This document shows positions 8,694 to 17,341 of a stretch of DNA of 59,038 nt, one piece after another. Source of the DNA: Candidatus Dormiibacterota bacterium. GTDB taxonomy: Bacteria > Chloroflexota > Dormibacteria > Dormibacterales > Dormibacteraceae. The notes under the pieces were generated by a model that did not search any database, was not told the DNA's origin, and saw nothing but the letters and a program-made list of their open reading frames with translations. Made by a program: the position numbers and the translations under genes. Position 1 is the first letter of the stretch. Every line of letters begins with the position of its first letter. The stretch spans positions 1-59,038 of the forward strand of contig CATPBK010000033.1 in NCBI GenBank assembly GCA_955652705.1, in the 5' to 3' direction.

Positions 8694-9398
8694 TTGGATC
8701 TCCTCTTCGACGGCGCGGCGGTGGTCTGCTTCGCGGGAGCCTACCTGGCCGGCCGGCGCGCGCGCTCGCGCACTACCCTGGCCGACTTCAATTGGTACAC
8801 CCTGCTGGCCTGGTATCTCTCGCTGCTCGTCGCGGTCGCGATCATCGCGTCGGTCGCGTCCGGCTGGCCGCTGGCCGGCCTCGCTCTGGCTCTGATGGCG
8901 CTGACCTGGGCACTGGTCTGGCTGCCCGAACGTGAGCGGATCATCGCGCCGCGGGCCTCACTTCGCATCGAGCGGCCACCCGAAGAGGTCGCCGGCGTGA
9001 TGTTCGACCCGGCCCGCCTCTCCCACTGGATCATCCAGGCGGCCTCGAGCCGGCTCGAAGGCGGGGGCGACCTGGTGGTCGGCTCGGTGATCTCGGAGGA
9101 GGTCCAGATGCCGAGCGGCCAGCGGCTCCAGGCGCGGCTCAGAGTCACGGATTACAAGGCCGCGCGCCGCCTCCAGCTCCACCCCGTCGAGATCCCCGGC
9201 TATGACCTCTATTCGATCACGCCGGTGGAGGGCGGCTCGGAGGTCGCCTCCGAGGCCTCGGTCCGCATGCCGTACGTGACCGCGCTCTTCCAGGGCTGGC
9301 GGCGGGGCGCCTTCCAGGAGCAGTTCAGCGGGCTGCGGCGAGCCAACCTGCAGCGGTTGAAGGAGATCGTCGAAGGCGCGCCTATGCTGGTCAGGTGA
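8694..9398 (+). CDS. Membrane-anchored SRPBCC (polyketide cyclase-like) protein
   Basis: 234 residues. Two hydrophobic segments fill about 1-75, and a START/SRPBCC-like domain follows from about 80 to 225 ('ASLRIERPPEEVAGVMFDP...'). SRPBCC domains bind lipids or other hydrophobic ligands. Its position 21 bases after an ABC exporter suggests a role in delivering or sensing the exported lipid-like molecule, which is inference. The start is TTG 8694; no better start exists in frame after the permease stop. It is coupled to the next gene by a GTGA overlap. Confidence 0.7.
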   Translation: MDLLFDGAAVVCFAGAYLAGRRARSRTTLADFNWYTLLAWYLSLLVAVAIIASVASGWPLAGLALALMALTWALVWLPERERIIAPRASLRIERPPEEVAGVMFDPARLSHWIIQAASSRLEGGGDLVVGSVISEEVQMPSGQRLQARLRVTDYKAARRLQLHPVEIPGYDLYSITPVEGGSEVASEASVRMPYVTALFQGWRRGAFQEQFSGLRRANLQRLKEIVEGAPMLVR

Positions 9399-10204
9399 CA
9401 GCTGACGACGTCGTCCTGCGAGACCTCATCGACGGCATCCTGACGCTGACTCTGAACCGCCCCGACCGGCTCAACGCGTGGACTCGGGAGATGGGGGAGC
9501 GATATTTCGACCTGCTCGAGGCGGCGGCAGCCGACAAAGACGTGCGCGTCATCGTGGTGACGGGCTCCGGCCGCGGCTTCTGCGCCGGCGCCGACATGGA
9601 CTTGCTCCAGTCGATTGGCGGCGGAGCCGCCGTGGTGGGGGAGGAAAGGCGGCGCTTTCCAGCCCAGACCTTCGCCATCCCGAAGCCGGTCATCGCCGCC
9701 ATCAACGGACCCGCGGCCGGCGTCGGGCTGGTGCTCGCGATGATGTGCGACATCCGCTTCGCCGCGGCCGGCGCCAAGCTCACGACCTCCTTCGCGCGCC
9801 GCGGCCTGATCGCCGAGTACGGCCTGGCCTGGCTCCTGCCGCGCAGCATCGGCCCAGGCAGGGCGCTCGACCTCCTGCTCTCGGGGCGGGTGTTTCTCGC
9901 CGAAGAGGCCCTCGGCCTCGGCCTCGTCAACCGCGTCACCGCGCCAGAGGACCTGTTGGAGGAGGTGACCGCCTACGCGCGCGACCTCGCCGTCAACTGC
10001 TCGCCGCGCTCCCTGGCGGTGATCAAGCGCCAGGTCTACCGCCACGCGGACCTCGACTTCGCCGCCGCCCACGCCGAAGCGGTCCAGCTGATGGAGGAGT
10101 CGCTCCAAACCGCCGACTTCAAGGAAGGCGTGGCCAGCTACGTCGAGCGGCGGGAGCCGCGCTTCGAACCGCTGGCGGGGAGGGTCGAGGACCCCTTCGC
10201 TTGA
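9395..10204 (+). CDS. Enoyl-CoA hydratase/isomerase (crotonase) family protein
   Basis: 269 residues with the crotonase signature 'GFCAGADMDLL' forming the oxyanion hole, 'NGPAAGVGLVLAMMCDIRFA', and the C-terminal helices. By hand alignment with rat mitochondrial hydratase the two catalytic glutamates are not in their usual places (one is aromatic/Ala, the other Asp). An acidic residue instead sits in 'GLIAEYGLAW', as in isomerase or dehalogenase-like members. The reaction is therefore uncertain: an acyl-CoA isomerase or hydratase of unknown substrate. It overlaps the gene before (GTGA) and the gene after (TTGA). Confidence 0.87.
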   Translation: MTADDVVLRDLIDGILTLTLNRPDRLNAWTREMGERYFDLLEAAAADKDVRVIVVTGSGRGFCAGADMDLLQSIGGGAAVVGEERRRFPAQTFAIPKPVIAAINGPAAGVGLVLAMMCDIRFAAAGAKLTTSFARRGLIAEYGLAWLLPRSIGPGRALDLLLSGRVFLAEEALGLGLVNRVTAPEDLLEEVTAYARDLAVNCSPRSLAVIKRQVYRHADLDFAAAHAEAVQLMEESLQTADFKEGVASYVERREPRFEPLAGRVEDPFA

Positions 10205-11145
10205 GCGAGAGCGAGCCAAAAGGGCCACCCAGCGGCATGGTGGTCCCTCGGTTTGCGGGCCCCGCCACGTTCGCGCGGCTGCCGGCCCGCGCCGAAGTCG
10301 ACAAGGTCGACGTCGCCGTCCTGGGCGTCCCCTTCGACAACGGCGTGGTCTACCGGCCGGGCGCCCGTTTCGGGCCGTCCGGCATCCGGCAGGCCTCGAA
10401 GCTGCTGCGCCCTTACCACCCAGGCCTCGACGCCCTGCCCTACGCGGCCCAGCAGGTGGCCGACTGCGGCGACGTCGCCTGCACGCCGTTCGACATCCCG
10501 AAGGCGCTGGGCGAGATCCAGGCCGCTGCTGCCGAGCTGCTGGCGGCGGGCGCTCGCCTGGTCACACTCGGCGGCGATCACACAGTCGCGCTGCCCCTGC
10601 TGCGGGCCGTGCACGCCCGCCAGGGCCCGGTCGCGCTGGTCCACTTCGATGCCCATCTCGACACCTGGGACACCCATTTCGGGCAGCGGTACACGCACGG
10701 CTCGCCCTTCCGCCGGGCGGCCGAAGAAGGCCTCTTCATCAGCGACCGATCGATGCACGTCGGCATTCGCGGGCCTCTCTTCGACGCGGGCGACCTGAGC
10801 CGTGACGCGGACCTTGGCTTCCGGATCATCGACTGCACCGAGATCGCCGCTGCGGGCGCGGTGGCGACGGCCGAACGCATCAGGCAGCGAGTCGGCGACT
10901 CCCCCGTCTACCTGTCGATCGACATCGACGTGCTGGACCCGGCCTTTGCGCCCGGGACCGGAACGCCGGAGGCCGGCGGCCTGAGCAGCCGCGAGCTGCT
11001 CGCCATCCTGCGGGCGCTGAAGGGCGTCCGGATCGCCTCGATGGACCTGGTCGAGGTGGCGCCGGCCTACGACCACGCGGAGATCACGGGGATCGCCGCA
11101 GCGCACATCGTCTACGAGGTGCTGGCGCTTCTCGCTCTGGCTTGA
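10201..11145 (+). CDS. speB: Agmatinase (ureohydrolase family)
   Basis: 314 residues from TTG 10201; ATG 10237 is an alternative start. All manganese ligands of the arginase/agmatinase family are visible: GGDHT, DAHLDTWD and SIDIDVLDP. 'FAGPATFARLP' near the N-terminus and 'EVAPAYDHAEITGIAAAH' near the C-terminus match actinobacterial agmatinases, which hydrolyse agmatine to putrescine and urea. Guanidinobutyrase is a possible alternative. It is the last gene of a five-gene coupled operon, and its 3' end overlaps the convergent DUF2277 gene by 34 bases. Confidence 0.88.
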   Translation: MSESEPKGPPSGMVVPRFAGPATFARLPARAEVDKVDVAVLGVPFDNGVVYRPGARFGPSGIRQASKLLRPYHPGLDALPYAAQQVADCGDVACTPFDIPKALGEIQAAAAELLAAGARLVTLGGDHTVALPLLRAVHARQGPVALVHFDAHLDTWDTHFGQRYTHGSPFRRAAEEGLFISDRSMHVGIRGPLFDAGDLSRDADLGFRIIDCTEIAAAGAVATAERIRQRVGDSPVYLSIDIDVLDPAFAPGTGTPEAGGLSSRELLAILRALKGVRIASMDLVEVAPAYDHAEITGIAAAHIVYEVLALLALA

Positions 11146-11336
11146 GGCAAAGCCTCGAGCAGTCGTCGCGACGACTCCGCGATCTCGCCGACCGCGGCCT
11201 GGAAAGCCTCGGCGTTGCGTGAAGAAGGCTCTCGGAAGCCACTCACCTTGCGCACGAACTGGAGCGCAGCGGCGCGAATCTCCTCGTCGGTCACCTCCAC
11301 CTCCGGACGGCGGAGCGTCTTGATGGATCTACACAT
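11112..11336 (-). CDS. DUF2277 family protein
   Basis: A 74-residue protein starting 'MCRSIKTLRRPEVEVTDEEI', with 'AALQFVRKVSGFREPS' and a helical tail. This is the typical DUF2277 layout, including the conserved MCR-IKTL start. Function unknown. The ATG at 11336 overlaps the stop of the upstream RDD gene by 8 bases, so the two are coupled. The 3' end overlaps the agmatinase gene on the other strand. Confidence 0.85.
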   Translation of the reverse strand: MCRSIKTLRRPEVEVTDEEIRAAALQFVRKVSGFREPSSRNAEAFQAAVGEIAESSRRLLEALPQARARSASTS

Positions 11337-12105
11337 CGGTTCGGTTCCCAATTGTGAGGTCCGCGAGCTGGTCGAGTGCGGCCTCCGGTCCGCGGGTCGC
11401 CACCACGTCGGGCAGCAGCCGGCGCAGGCTCGGCTCCACGCCGGTGGCGAGGACGTGCCGTCGCCAGGGGTCCAGATGGGGCCGGCGCTCGGCGTACGCG
11501 AGCACGAAGCGCCGCAGCTCGGGGTGGAGGCCGCGGATCAGAGCCGACTCGGCCGGCGCCAGGCGCGGCAGCTCCGGCGCTGCGGTCGCCACGACCAGCT
11601 GGCTCAGGCGGACGCCGCCACGCTCGCGGACCACGACCGTGCCGGCGGCCAGGTCGCCGAGGCGCTTGCCCCGGCCGTTCGCGAACAGGATGAGGATGCC
11701 GATGCCATACAGGAGCGGAAGGAAGTCGACGATCCGGACCAGGTTGCGGATGGCCGCCTGCGTGAAGCGCAGCGGCTCGCCCTGGTCGCCAACCACACGC
11801 AACCCGACCGCGTACTTGCCGAGGGTCTTGCCCGACCAGGCCGCCTCGCTGATAAGGAAATAGCCCCAGACGATGAAGAAGGCCAGGACCAGACCGGACA
11901 GCACCGCGAGCTGGGTGTCATGGGTCAGCTGCGCCAGGCCGAGCGCGCCCAGGCCCGCCACGACGATCAGCGCGATCTGGACGGGAAAGTCGATCAGCTG
12001 CGCCAGGAAGCGGCTGCCCGGCCCGGCCAGCGGGTAGTCGAAGGTGACCCGCTCGGGGGTCGCGACGATCAGATCGGAATCCGGCTCATCGAGTGCCACG
12101 AGCAC
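11329..12105 (-). CDS. RDD family membrane protein
   Basis: 258 residues with an N-terminal RDD domain: 'RFLAQLIDFPVQIAL', then 'GKTLGKYAVGLRVVG' and 'AIRNLVRIVDFLPLLYG'. It has about four membrane segments and a soluble C-terminal extension (about 170-258). RDD proteins are poorly understood; some act as antiporters. Proximity to SpoIIM/DUF95, DUF58 and MoxR genes is a recurring neighbourhood in actinobacteria. It starts with GTG 12105, only 15 bases from the divergent SpoIIM-like start. Confidence 0.88.
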   Translation of the reverse strand: MLVALDEPDSDLIVATPERVTFDYPLAGPGSRFLAQLIDFPVQIALIVVAGLGALGLAQLTHDTQLAVLSGLVLAFFIVWGYFLISEAAWSGKTLGKYAVGLRVVGDQGEPLRFTQAAIRNLVRIVDFLPLLYGIGILILFANGRGKRLGDLAAGTVVVRERGGVRLSQLVVATAAPELPRLAPAESALIRGLHPELRRFVLAYAERRPHLDPWRRHVLATGVEPSLRRLLPDVVATRGPEAALDQLADLTIGNRTDV

Positions 12106-12106
12106 C

Positions 12107-12112
12107 TAAATT
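12107..12112 (+). promoter_or_regulatory. Probable -10 box of the SpoIIM-like gene
   Basis: TAAATT ends 8 bases before ATG 12121, which would place transcription start at or next to the start codon (leaderless). No clear -35 is visible. The 15-base divergent spacer leaves no room for a conventional leader. Confidence 0.4.
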
Positions 12113-12120
12113 AGCGGCTG

Positions 12121-13104
12121 ATGCATGCGGATGAGTTCACCCGCCGGCGCCGCGACGACTGGGCGCGCCTCGAGGACCTGCTGCGGGTGGGCCGGCGCGG
12201 CCGCTTCGGGGGGCTCAAGCCGGACGACGTTCTCACGCTGGCCGGGCTCTACCGCCAGGCCACCGCCGACCTGGCCCGCGCTCGCCGCGACTGGCCGAGC
12301 GAGCGGGTCACCATCTACCTGAACGGCCTCGTGGCTCGGGGGCATTCGGTCGTCTACCGCCAGGGTGGCGACGTCCGCCGCCGGCTGGCGGAGTTCTACG
12401 CCCGCACGCTCCCCCAGACGTACCGGGCCTCCTGGCCCTACCTGGCGGCGGCGGCGGCGCTGCTCTTCGGGCCGGCGCTGCTCGCGTTTCTCCTGGTCCT
12501 GGCGCTGCCCGACCTCCAGTACTCGCTGGCGCCTCCCGAGATCATCGCGAAGGTCCGCCAGCACCAAACCTGGACCCGCATACCGCTCGGCGACCGGCCT
12601 TTCGAGTCGGGCCTGATCATGACCAACAACATCCAGGTCGCCATCCTTGCCTTCGCCTTCGGGATCCTGGCCGGGCTGCCGACGATCTTCATCCTGGTCA
12701 ACAACGGCGTCCACCTGGGCGGTCTCTTCGGGATCGTCTACATCTATGGCGTCCAGAACCTGCTCTGGGATTTCGTGATCGCCCACGGCGTGCTCGAGCT
12801 CTCGATAGTGATCGCCGCCGCCGCCTCCGGCCTGATGCTGGGCTGGGCCGTGGTCGCGCCCGGACCCTACCGGCGGGCGGACGCGCTGGCCATTGCCGGC
12901 CGGCGCTCGTTCGTGCTGCTGGCGGGGCTGGCGCCCTTGCTGATCATCGCCGGCATCATCGAAGGCAACCTGAGCCCGTCGGGGGCGCCGACCGCGGTCA
13001 AGGTCGGGGTCGGACTCCTGACCGGCGCCCTTCTCTACGGCTACCTGCTCAGAGCAGGGCGCGCTCCTTCAGCTCCAGGTAGCGCTCCACTAGGGCCGGA
13101 CTGA
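12121..13104 (+). CDS. SpoIIM/DUF95-like integral membrane protein
   Basis: 327 residues: a soluble basic N-terminal third ('[14 protein letters not shown]', helical to about 95), then about five or six membrane segments with the typical '[20 protein letters not shown]' and '[10 protein letters not shown]' of the stage II sporulation protein M family. Non-sporulating actinobacteria carry such genes beside RDD and MoxR-DUF58 clusters, as here. Its role is unknown, perhaps in envelope remodelling. The final 56 bases overlap the 3' end of the convergent DUF58 gene. Confidence 0.86.
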   Translation: MHADEFTRRRRDDWARLEDLLRVGRRGRFGGLKPDDVLTLAGLYRQATADLARARRDWPSERVTIYLNGLVARGHSVVYRQGGDVRRRLAEFYARTLPQTYRASWPYLAAAAALLFGPALLAFLLVLALPDLQYSLAPPEIIAKVRQHQTWTRIPLGDRPFESGLIMTNNIQVAILAFAFGILAGLPTIFILVNNGVHLGGLFGIVYIYGVQNLLWDFVIAHGVLELSIVIAAAASGLMLGWAVVAPGPYRRADALAIAGRRSFVLLAGLAPLLIIAGIIEGNLSPSGAPTAVKVGVGLLTGALLYGYLLRAGRAPSAPGSAPLGPD

Positions 13105-14335
13105 GCCCGCCTGCCGCCACGTCCAGGCCCAGCACGCCGCCCCGGCGAAGCTGCTCGAAGCTTTGCCGCCGGGCCGACAGCAGCTCCTCGGCGGCGGCCC
13201 ACTCGTAGGCTCGGCTCGACCGGTCGACCGGCGCGTCGCGGGCTGCGATCAGCGCCGGATCCTCCATGGCGACCACCAGCACCAGGTGCCGCCGCGAAAG
13301 CCAGAGCGCCTGCAGGACAAGGTCGTGCGACGCCCCTGGATCGAGGACGTCGGTCAGCACCACGACGAGCGAGCGGCGGGTCACCCGGCGCGCGACGAGG
13401 CCGAAGGCCTCCCCGAAGTCGGGCTCGATGTATTGGGGCCGCACCGCGTAGAGGATCTCGTTGAGCCGGTTCATCTGGGCCGGCCCGCGCTGGGGCGCCA
13501 GGTATTGGTCGACCTGGTCGGTGAAGGCCAGCAGCCCGACCCGGTCGCCGTGTCGCTGGGCCAGCCAACCTAGCAGCAGGGCCGCGTTGACGGCATGGTC
13601 AAGCTTGGTGAGCAGGCCCGCCGGCGCCGTCATCAGCCGGCCGCAGTCGAGGAGGAGCATCACCTGCTGGCCGCGCTCGGCCTCCAGCTCGACGGTCACC
13701 GGCTGGTCCCGGCGGGCGGTCGCCTTCCAGTGGATGCGCCGGAAGTCATCCCCTGGCAGGTAGTCGCGCAGGCCGGCGAAGGAGGTGGTGGCGCCGGGCG
13801 GGCGGGCCCGCCGCTGGCCCGGCCTGAACGGCATCCCCCGCCGCAGCGTGAGCTGGTAGCGGCGGACGGCCAGGATGTCCGGATAGACGGCCGCCTCTTC
13901 GGGGATCTGGATGCGGACCTGGCGCATCCAGAGGCCGCTCGGGCGCCAGCAGCGGAGGTCGAGCGGGCCGAACCTGAAGGCGCCCCGGCGGGGGGGACGG
14001 CAGCCGTACTCGACGATCAGCTCACCGTGCTCGTCGAAGCGCCCTCTGACCTCGCGGGCGGTGGGCCGCAGGGCCGCCGGAACATGGTCGGCGACGACCG
14101 CCGCGAGGCCGCCCGCCGCCGGGTTCCTGACACCGACCAGGATCAGCTGCTCGGCGCCCAGTGATAGGGGGTGGGGGAGGTCACGCCGGGCTGTGAAGCC
14201 GCTGCGCCGGGGCAGCCTGGCGGCGTCGAGGACTGTCACCGCCAGCAGCAGGAGCTGAATCGGACCAGCCAGGAGCCAGAGCCGCACATTCACGGCCGTC
14301 AGCGCCAACAGGCCCGCGCCGAGCAGCACCACCAC
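13049..14335 (-). CDS. DUF58 protein (von Willebrand-A-like, MoxR partner)
   Basis: 428 residues. Two hydrophobic segments at the N-terminus (about 2-35) are followed by a beta-rich region and the DUF58 core '[24 protein letters not shown]', then a vWA-like domain with '[10 protein letters not shown]'. DUF58 proteins are regularly encoded beside MoxR AAA ATPases and are thought to work with them as chaperone or metal-insertion systems. The start is the first of three consecutive GTG codons, 59 bases after the moxR stop. Confidence 0.87.
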   Translation of the reverse strand: MVVLLGAGLLALTAVNVRLWLLAGPIQLLLLAVTVLDAARLPRRSGFTARRDLPHPLSLGAEQLILVGVRNPAAGGLAAVVADHVPAALRPTAREVRGRFDEHGELIVEYGCRPPRRGAFRFGPLDLRCWRPSGLWMRQVRIQIPEEAAVYPDILAVRRYQLTLRRGMPFRPGQRRARPPGATTSFAGLRDYLPGDDFRRIHWKATARRDQPVTVELEAERGQQVMLLLDCGRLMTAPAGLLTKLDHAVNAALLLGWLAQRHGDRVGLLAFTDQVDQYLAPQRGPAQMNRLNEILYAVRPQYIEPDFGEAFGLVARRVTRRSLVVVLTDVLDPGASHDLVLQALWLSRRHLVLVVAMEDPALIAARDAPVDRSSRAYEWAAAEELLSARRQSFEQLRRGGVLGLDVAAGGLSPALVERYLELKERALL

Positions 14336-14394
14336 CAGCAGCTTGCGTTGGGGAACGAGACCCCGAGCCGGCTCGAGGAGCCCGAGCAGACGTG

Positions 14395-15342
14395 TCAGCG
14401 TGGAGGTGTGACCGTCGCGACCACTCCGTCCAGCACGCTGTCGGCGGTGTGGCCGGCCACCTCGGCCTCGGGCCGGAGCAAGAGGCGGTGGCGGAAGGTG
14501 GGCCGGAGAACCCCCTTGATGTCGTCCGGGGTGGCAAAGTCGCGGCCGTCGAAGGCGGCCGCCGCCTTGGCGGCCAGCAGCAGCAGAACCTCGCCGCGGG
14601 TGCTGGCGCCGAGCGTCAGCTCGGGGGCCTGGCGGGTGGCGATGGCCAAGTTCACGACGTAACGCCTGAGCTCTTCCGAGAACGTCACCTTGCGGACCTC
14701 GGCCTGGCAGCTGTCGAAGTCGGCCTTCTTCAGCACGGGCTCAACACCGGCCTTGGCAGGATCGCGGAGCTCGATGCCGCTGTCCCAGCGCCGGAGGACC
14801 TCCATCTCCTGGTCGGGCTCAGCGTAGTCGAGCACGACCTTGAACAGGAACCGGTCCTGCTGTGCCTCCGGGAGCGGGTAGGTGCCCTCGTACTCGATCG
14901 GGTTCTGGGTGGCCATCACGAGGAACGGACCGGGGAGCGGAATCTGCTTGCCTTCCATCGTCACGCCGCGCTCTTCCATCGCTTCGAGCAGCGCCGACTG
15001 GACTTTGGCCGGGGCGCGGTTGATCTCGTCGGCGAGCAGCACGTTCGTGAAGATGGGGCCGCGGCGGGTGCGGAACTCGCGCGTCTGGAGGTCGTAGACG
15101 GAGGTGCCGATGATGTCCGTCGGCAGCAGGTCAGGCGTGAACTGGACGCGGCCGTAGTCGAGGTCGAGGGCCCGGGCGATCGTCTTGGCGAGCAGGGTCT
15201 TGGCCACGCCGGGGACCCCCTCCAGGAGGAGGTGCCCGTTCACGGCCAGCGCCAGGCCGCAGAGCCGGACGGCCTCGTCCTGGCCGACTACCGACTTGGC
15301 CACCTCGGTGCGAAACCGCTCATAAAACTCCGAAGCCGTCAT
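14395..15342 (-). CDS. MoxR-family AAA ATPase
   Basis: A 315-residue AAA ATPase. Walker A GVPGVAKT lies near residue 43, Walker B 'VLLADEINRAPAKVQSALLE', sensor 1 'ATQNPIEYEG' and the 'LPEAQQDRF' arginine-finger segment are all present. MoxR proteins act as chaperones in complex maturation with vWA partners. The frame is open far upstream, but ATG 15342 starts the family-typical 'ASEFYERFRTEVAKSVVGQ' and overlaps the DUF4350 stop by four bases (ATGA). Confidence 0.93.
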   Translation of the reverse strand: MTASEFYERFRTEVAKSVVGQDEAVRLCGLALAVNGHLLLEGVPGVAKTLLAKTIARALDLDYGRVQFTPDLLPTDIIGTSVYDLQTREFRTRRGPIFTNVLLADEINRAPAKVQSALLEAMEERGVTMEGKQIPLPGPFLVMATQNPIEYEGTYPLPEAQQDRFLFKVVLDYAEPDQEMEVLRRWDSGIELRDPAKAGVEPVLKKADFDSCQAEVRKVTFSEELRRYVVNLAIATRQAPELTLGASTRGEVLLLLAAKAAAAFDGRDFATPDDIKGVLRPTFRHRLLLRPEAEVAGHTADSVLDGVVATVTPPR

Positions 15343-16448
15343 CGTCGGGCGATAGGGTAGGCGAGCGCGTGCAGCCGGCGCGCGGCGCGCAGGAGCGCGC
15401 TTTCCGACTCGCCGGCGGCGACTGCCTCGCGCTCGGCTTCTGCGTACTGGCCGGCCAGCGCCGGTGCCCGCTGGGCGAGCACCTCCGAGAAGCGGCCCAG
15501 CGTGATGTCGCGGCTCAGGCCGAGCCGGCCCGCCAGCGAGCGGCGGGTCGCCTCTCCGGCCACTTTCAGCGCCAGCTGCCGGCCACCCGACTGCCGGAGC
15601 AGGTGCCCGACGGCGGTGGCGTACTCGCCGCTCGAGCGATCGGCGCTGCCACGCAGCGCGATCCGGGGGCCGAAGGCGCGGCCCCGGATCACCAGCCCTA
15701 CGAAGACGGCGATGATCGCCCAGATCAGGGCGTCGCCCCACACCGTGCCGGTCCAGGTGCCCGAAGCCCCGCTGCCCAGGTTGTGGTGGAACTCGTCGAA
15801 GAGGACAGCCTGGCCCGGAGCCAGGCCGAGCAGGTCGGCGGCCAGGCGGCCGTCATCGGCGGTCTCCAGGTTCCCGTTCACGATCAGGACCGGGGCGGCC
15901 AGGGCCAGCACGCGCCCCTGGCCGACTTTCTCCTCGATGGCCAATGACGCGCCCCCGGCCGTCACCAGCATGGTCGCCTGGTTGGGCTGGGGCCGGTAGG
16001 GGGTTGTCGCCGTGCTTGCGCGCACCTCGCTCAGGCCGTGCAGCGCCGGCACGGCCGGGAAGGCGTCGACCGCGACGGGTGCCTGGACGCGGTGGAGGCT
16101 GAAGGCGATCGCGACCCGGGTGTCGGTGTTGTCATCCGCGTAGACCAGAGTCCCGCCCTTCGTCACCCAGGCACTCAGCTTGGCCGCGTCGTCCTTGTTG
16201 AACGGAGTTACGGGCGTGAAGACGAAGAGGACGGCTGGCGGTTCGGGAAGATCGAAGCTGGCCCCGATCACGGTCACCGGGTGACCGAGCCTCCCCGCCA
16301 GCTGGCGCAGGGCCGAGGTGCCGTTGAAGCCGTCGTTGTCGGAACGGTGTTCCGGCGAGTCGGAGCCCGCGCTGCCCGCGGCGACGGCCAGGATCCCGGC
16401 GACGAACAAGAGGCCGGCCAACAGCAGCCAGCCGCGGCGGTTGCTCAT
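15339..16448 (-). CDS. DUF4350 domain membrane protein
   Basis: 369 residues. An N-terminal hydrophobic anchor (about 7-27) precedes a GATase-like extracytoplasmic domain ('GTSALRQLAGRLGHPVTVI...', 'GGTLVYADDNTD', 'VLFDEFHHNLG'), then a second membrane segment near 240-260 and a cytoplasmic helical tail. This is the usual partner of MoxR/DUF58/DUF4129 in actinobacterial clusters. Function unknown. It is coupled by four-base overlaps on both sides. Confidence 0.85.
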   Translation of the reverse strand: MSNRRGWLLLAGLLFVAGILAVAAGSAGSDSPEHRSDNDGFNGTSALRQLAGRLGHPVTVIGASFDLPEPPAVLFVFTPVTPFNKDDAAKLSAWVTKGGTLVYADDNTDTRVAIAFSLHRVQAPVAVDAFPAVPALHGLSEVRASTATTPYRPQPNQATMLVTAGGASLAIEEKVGQGRVLALAAPVLIVNGNLETADDGRLAADLLGLAPGQAVLFDEFHHNLGSGASGTWTGTVWGDALIWAIIAVFVGLVIRGRAFGPRIALRGSADRSSGEYATAVGHLLRQSGGRQLALKVAGEATRRSLAGRLGLSRDITLGRFSEVLAQRAPALAGQYAEAEREAVAAGESESALLRAARRLHALAYPIARR

Positions 16449-17341
16449 GCGGCTCTCGCGGCCGGTTGGGGCCGGAACCGCGCTGCCGCGCCGGCGGCGC
16501 CCGCGTAAGTTTCTGCGTCAACCTGGCGGCCGCCGTAGACCGCGGCTTCGAAGGTCAGCAGCAGCGGCCGGAGGTCGTCCAGCCGGCCCCCCTGGCGAAA
16601 GAGCTCGCGCACGGTCTGGGGACTCGATTCCCACCAGGGGCGGCCGCTGATCTCGGTCGCCACCGCGGCGGCCAGGACCCGCACCGCCGCCCTGTAGTCG
16701 TGGGCGGCGGCGAGCTTGTCGGCTTCCGCGAAACGGTCGCGCGCGACTTCGGCGGCGGTCTGCTCGGGGATTGACCGGTCGGCGGGCGAGCGGCGCCAGC
16801 CGGTTCTCAGGATGAGTGCCACCACACCCAGCGCAATGACCGTGGCTCCACCGGCCAGGCCCAACCAAACCAGCACCGGCACGCCGGTCAGCGAGAGGTT
16901 GCCGAGGAGCTGCACGAAGTGGAGGAACACCCAGGACCAGAACAAGTCCCAGAGGGACGGGGCGCCCCGCATGCTGGCGTAGCGCGGCTGGGAGAGGATG
17001 TCGTGCACGGCGCGCTTGGAGGCGGCTGGGTCCGCCGTGTCGCCGGGGCGGGCCAGAGCCGCTTGGGCGGCGGTCAGCCGGACGTCCGCGTCGGCCAGGT
17101 CGGGTGGCTTTTGGCGGAGGTCGGTGATCACCTCGGCGAGGCTCGAGCCGGTGGCCTTTTCGAGAATGCCGGCGGCCTGGGCGGCGGCTTCGGTGCGGCC
17201 GTTCTTGGCCTCTTTCACGAGCGAGAGCGCCTGGCCCACAGCGTTCTCGTAGACGGTCAGGTCGTCGGCCGCCGTGGCGCTCACGACTGACACGGCCGCG
17301 AGACAGGCAGCCAGCGTCAGCGCGCCCAGGAGGCGCTTCAG
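16445..17341 (-). CDS. DUF4129 domain protein with signal peptide
   Basis: About 298 residues: a signal-like N-terminus 'KRLLGALTLAACLAAVSVV', an exported helical region, one membrane segment near 165-190 and a C-terminal DUF4129 domain ('ARDRFAEADKLAAAHDYRAAVRVL...'). No ATG, GTG or TTG is available at the signal peptide. The best start is CTG 17341, whose bases form a CTGA overlap with the previous stop. This mirrors the ATGA overlaps elsewhere in the operon. The frame stays open upstream over the previous gene, but that part is out of register with any family. Confidence 0.78.
   Translation of the reverse strand: MKRLLGALTLAACLAAVSVVSATAADDLTVYENAVGQALSLVKEAKNGRTEAAAQAAGILEKATGSSLAEVITDLRQKPPDLADADVRLTAAQAALARPGDTADPAASKRAVHDILSQPRYASMRGAPSLWDLFWSWVFLHFVQLLGNLSLTGVPVLVWLGLAGGATVIALGVVALILRTGWRRSPADRSIPEQTAAEVARDRFAEADKLAAAHDYRAAVRVLAAAVATEISGRPWWESSPQTVRELFRQGGRLDDLRPLLLTFEAAVYGGRQVDAETYAGAAGAAARFRPQPAARAA

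Noticed and set aside
8123-8935. A 270-codon frame across the permease gene
   Set aside because: Ala/Arg/Gly-rich shadow of the permease with no membrane segments or motifs.
9478-10200. Long N-terminal extension of agmatinase over the crotonase gene
   Set aside because: Arg/Pro-rich out-of-frame translation of a real gene; agmatinase homology begins after 10201.
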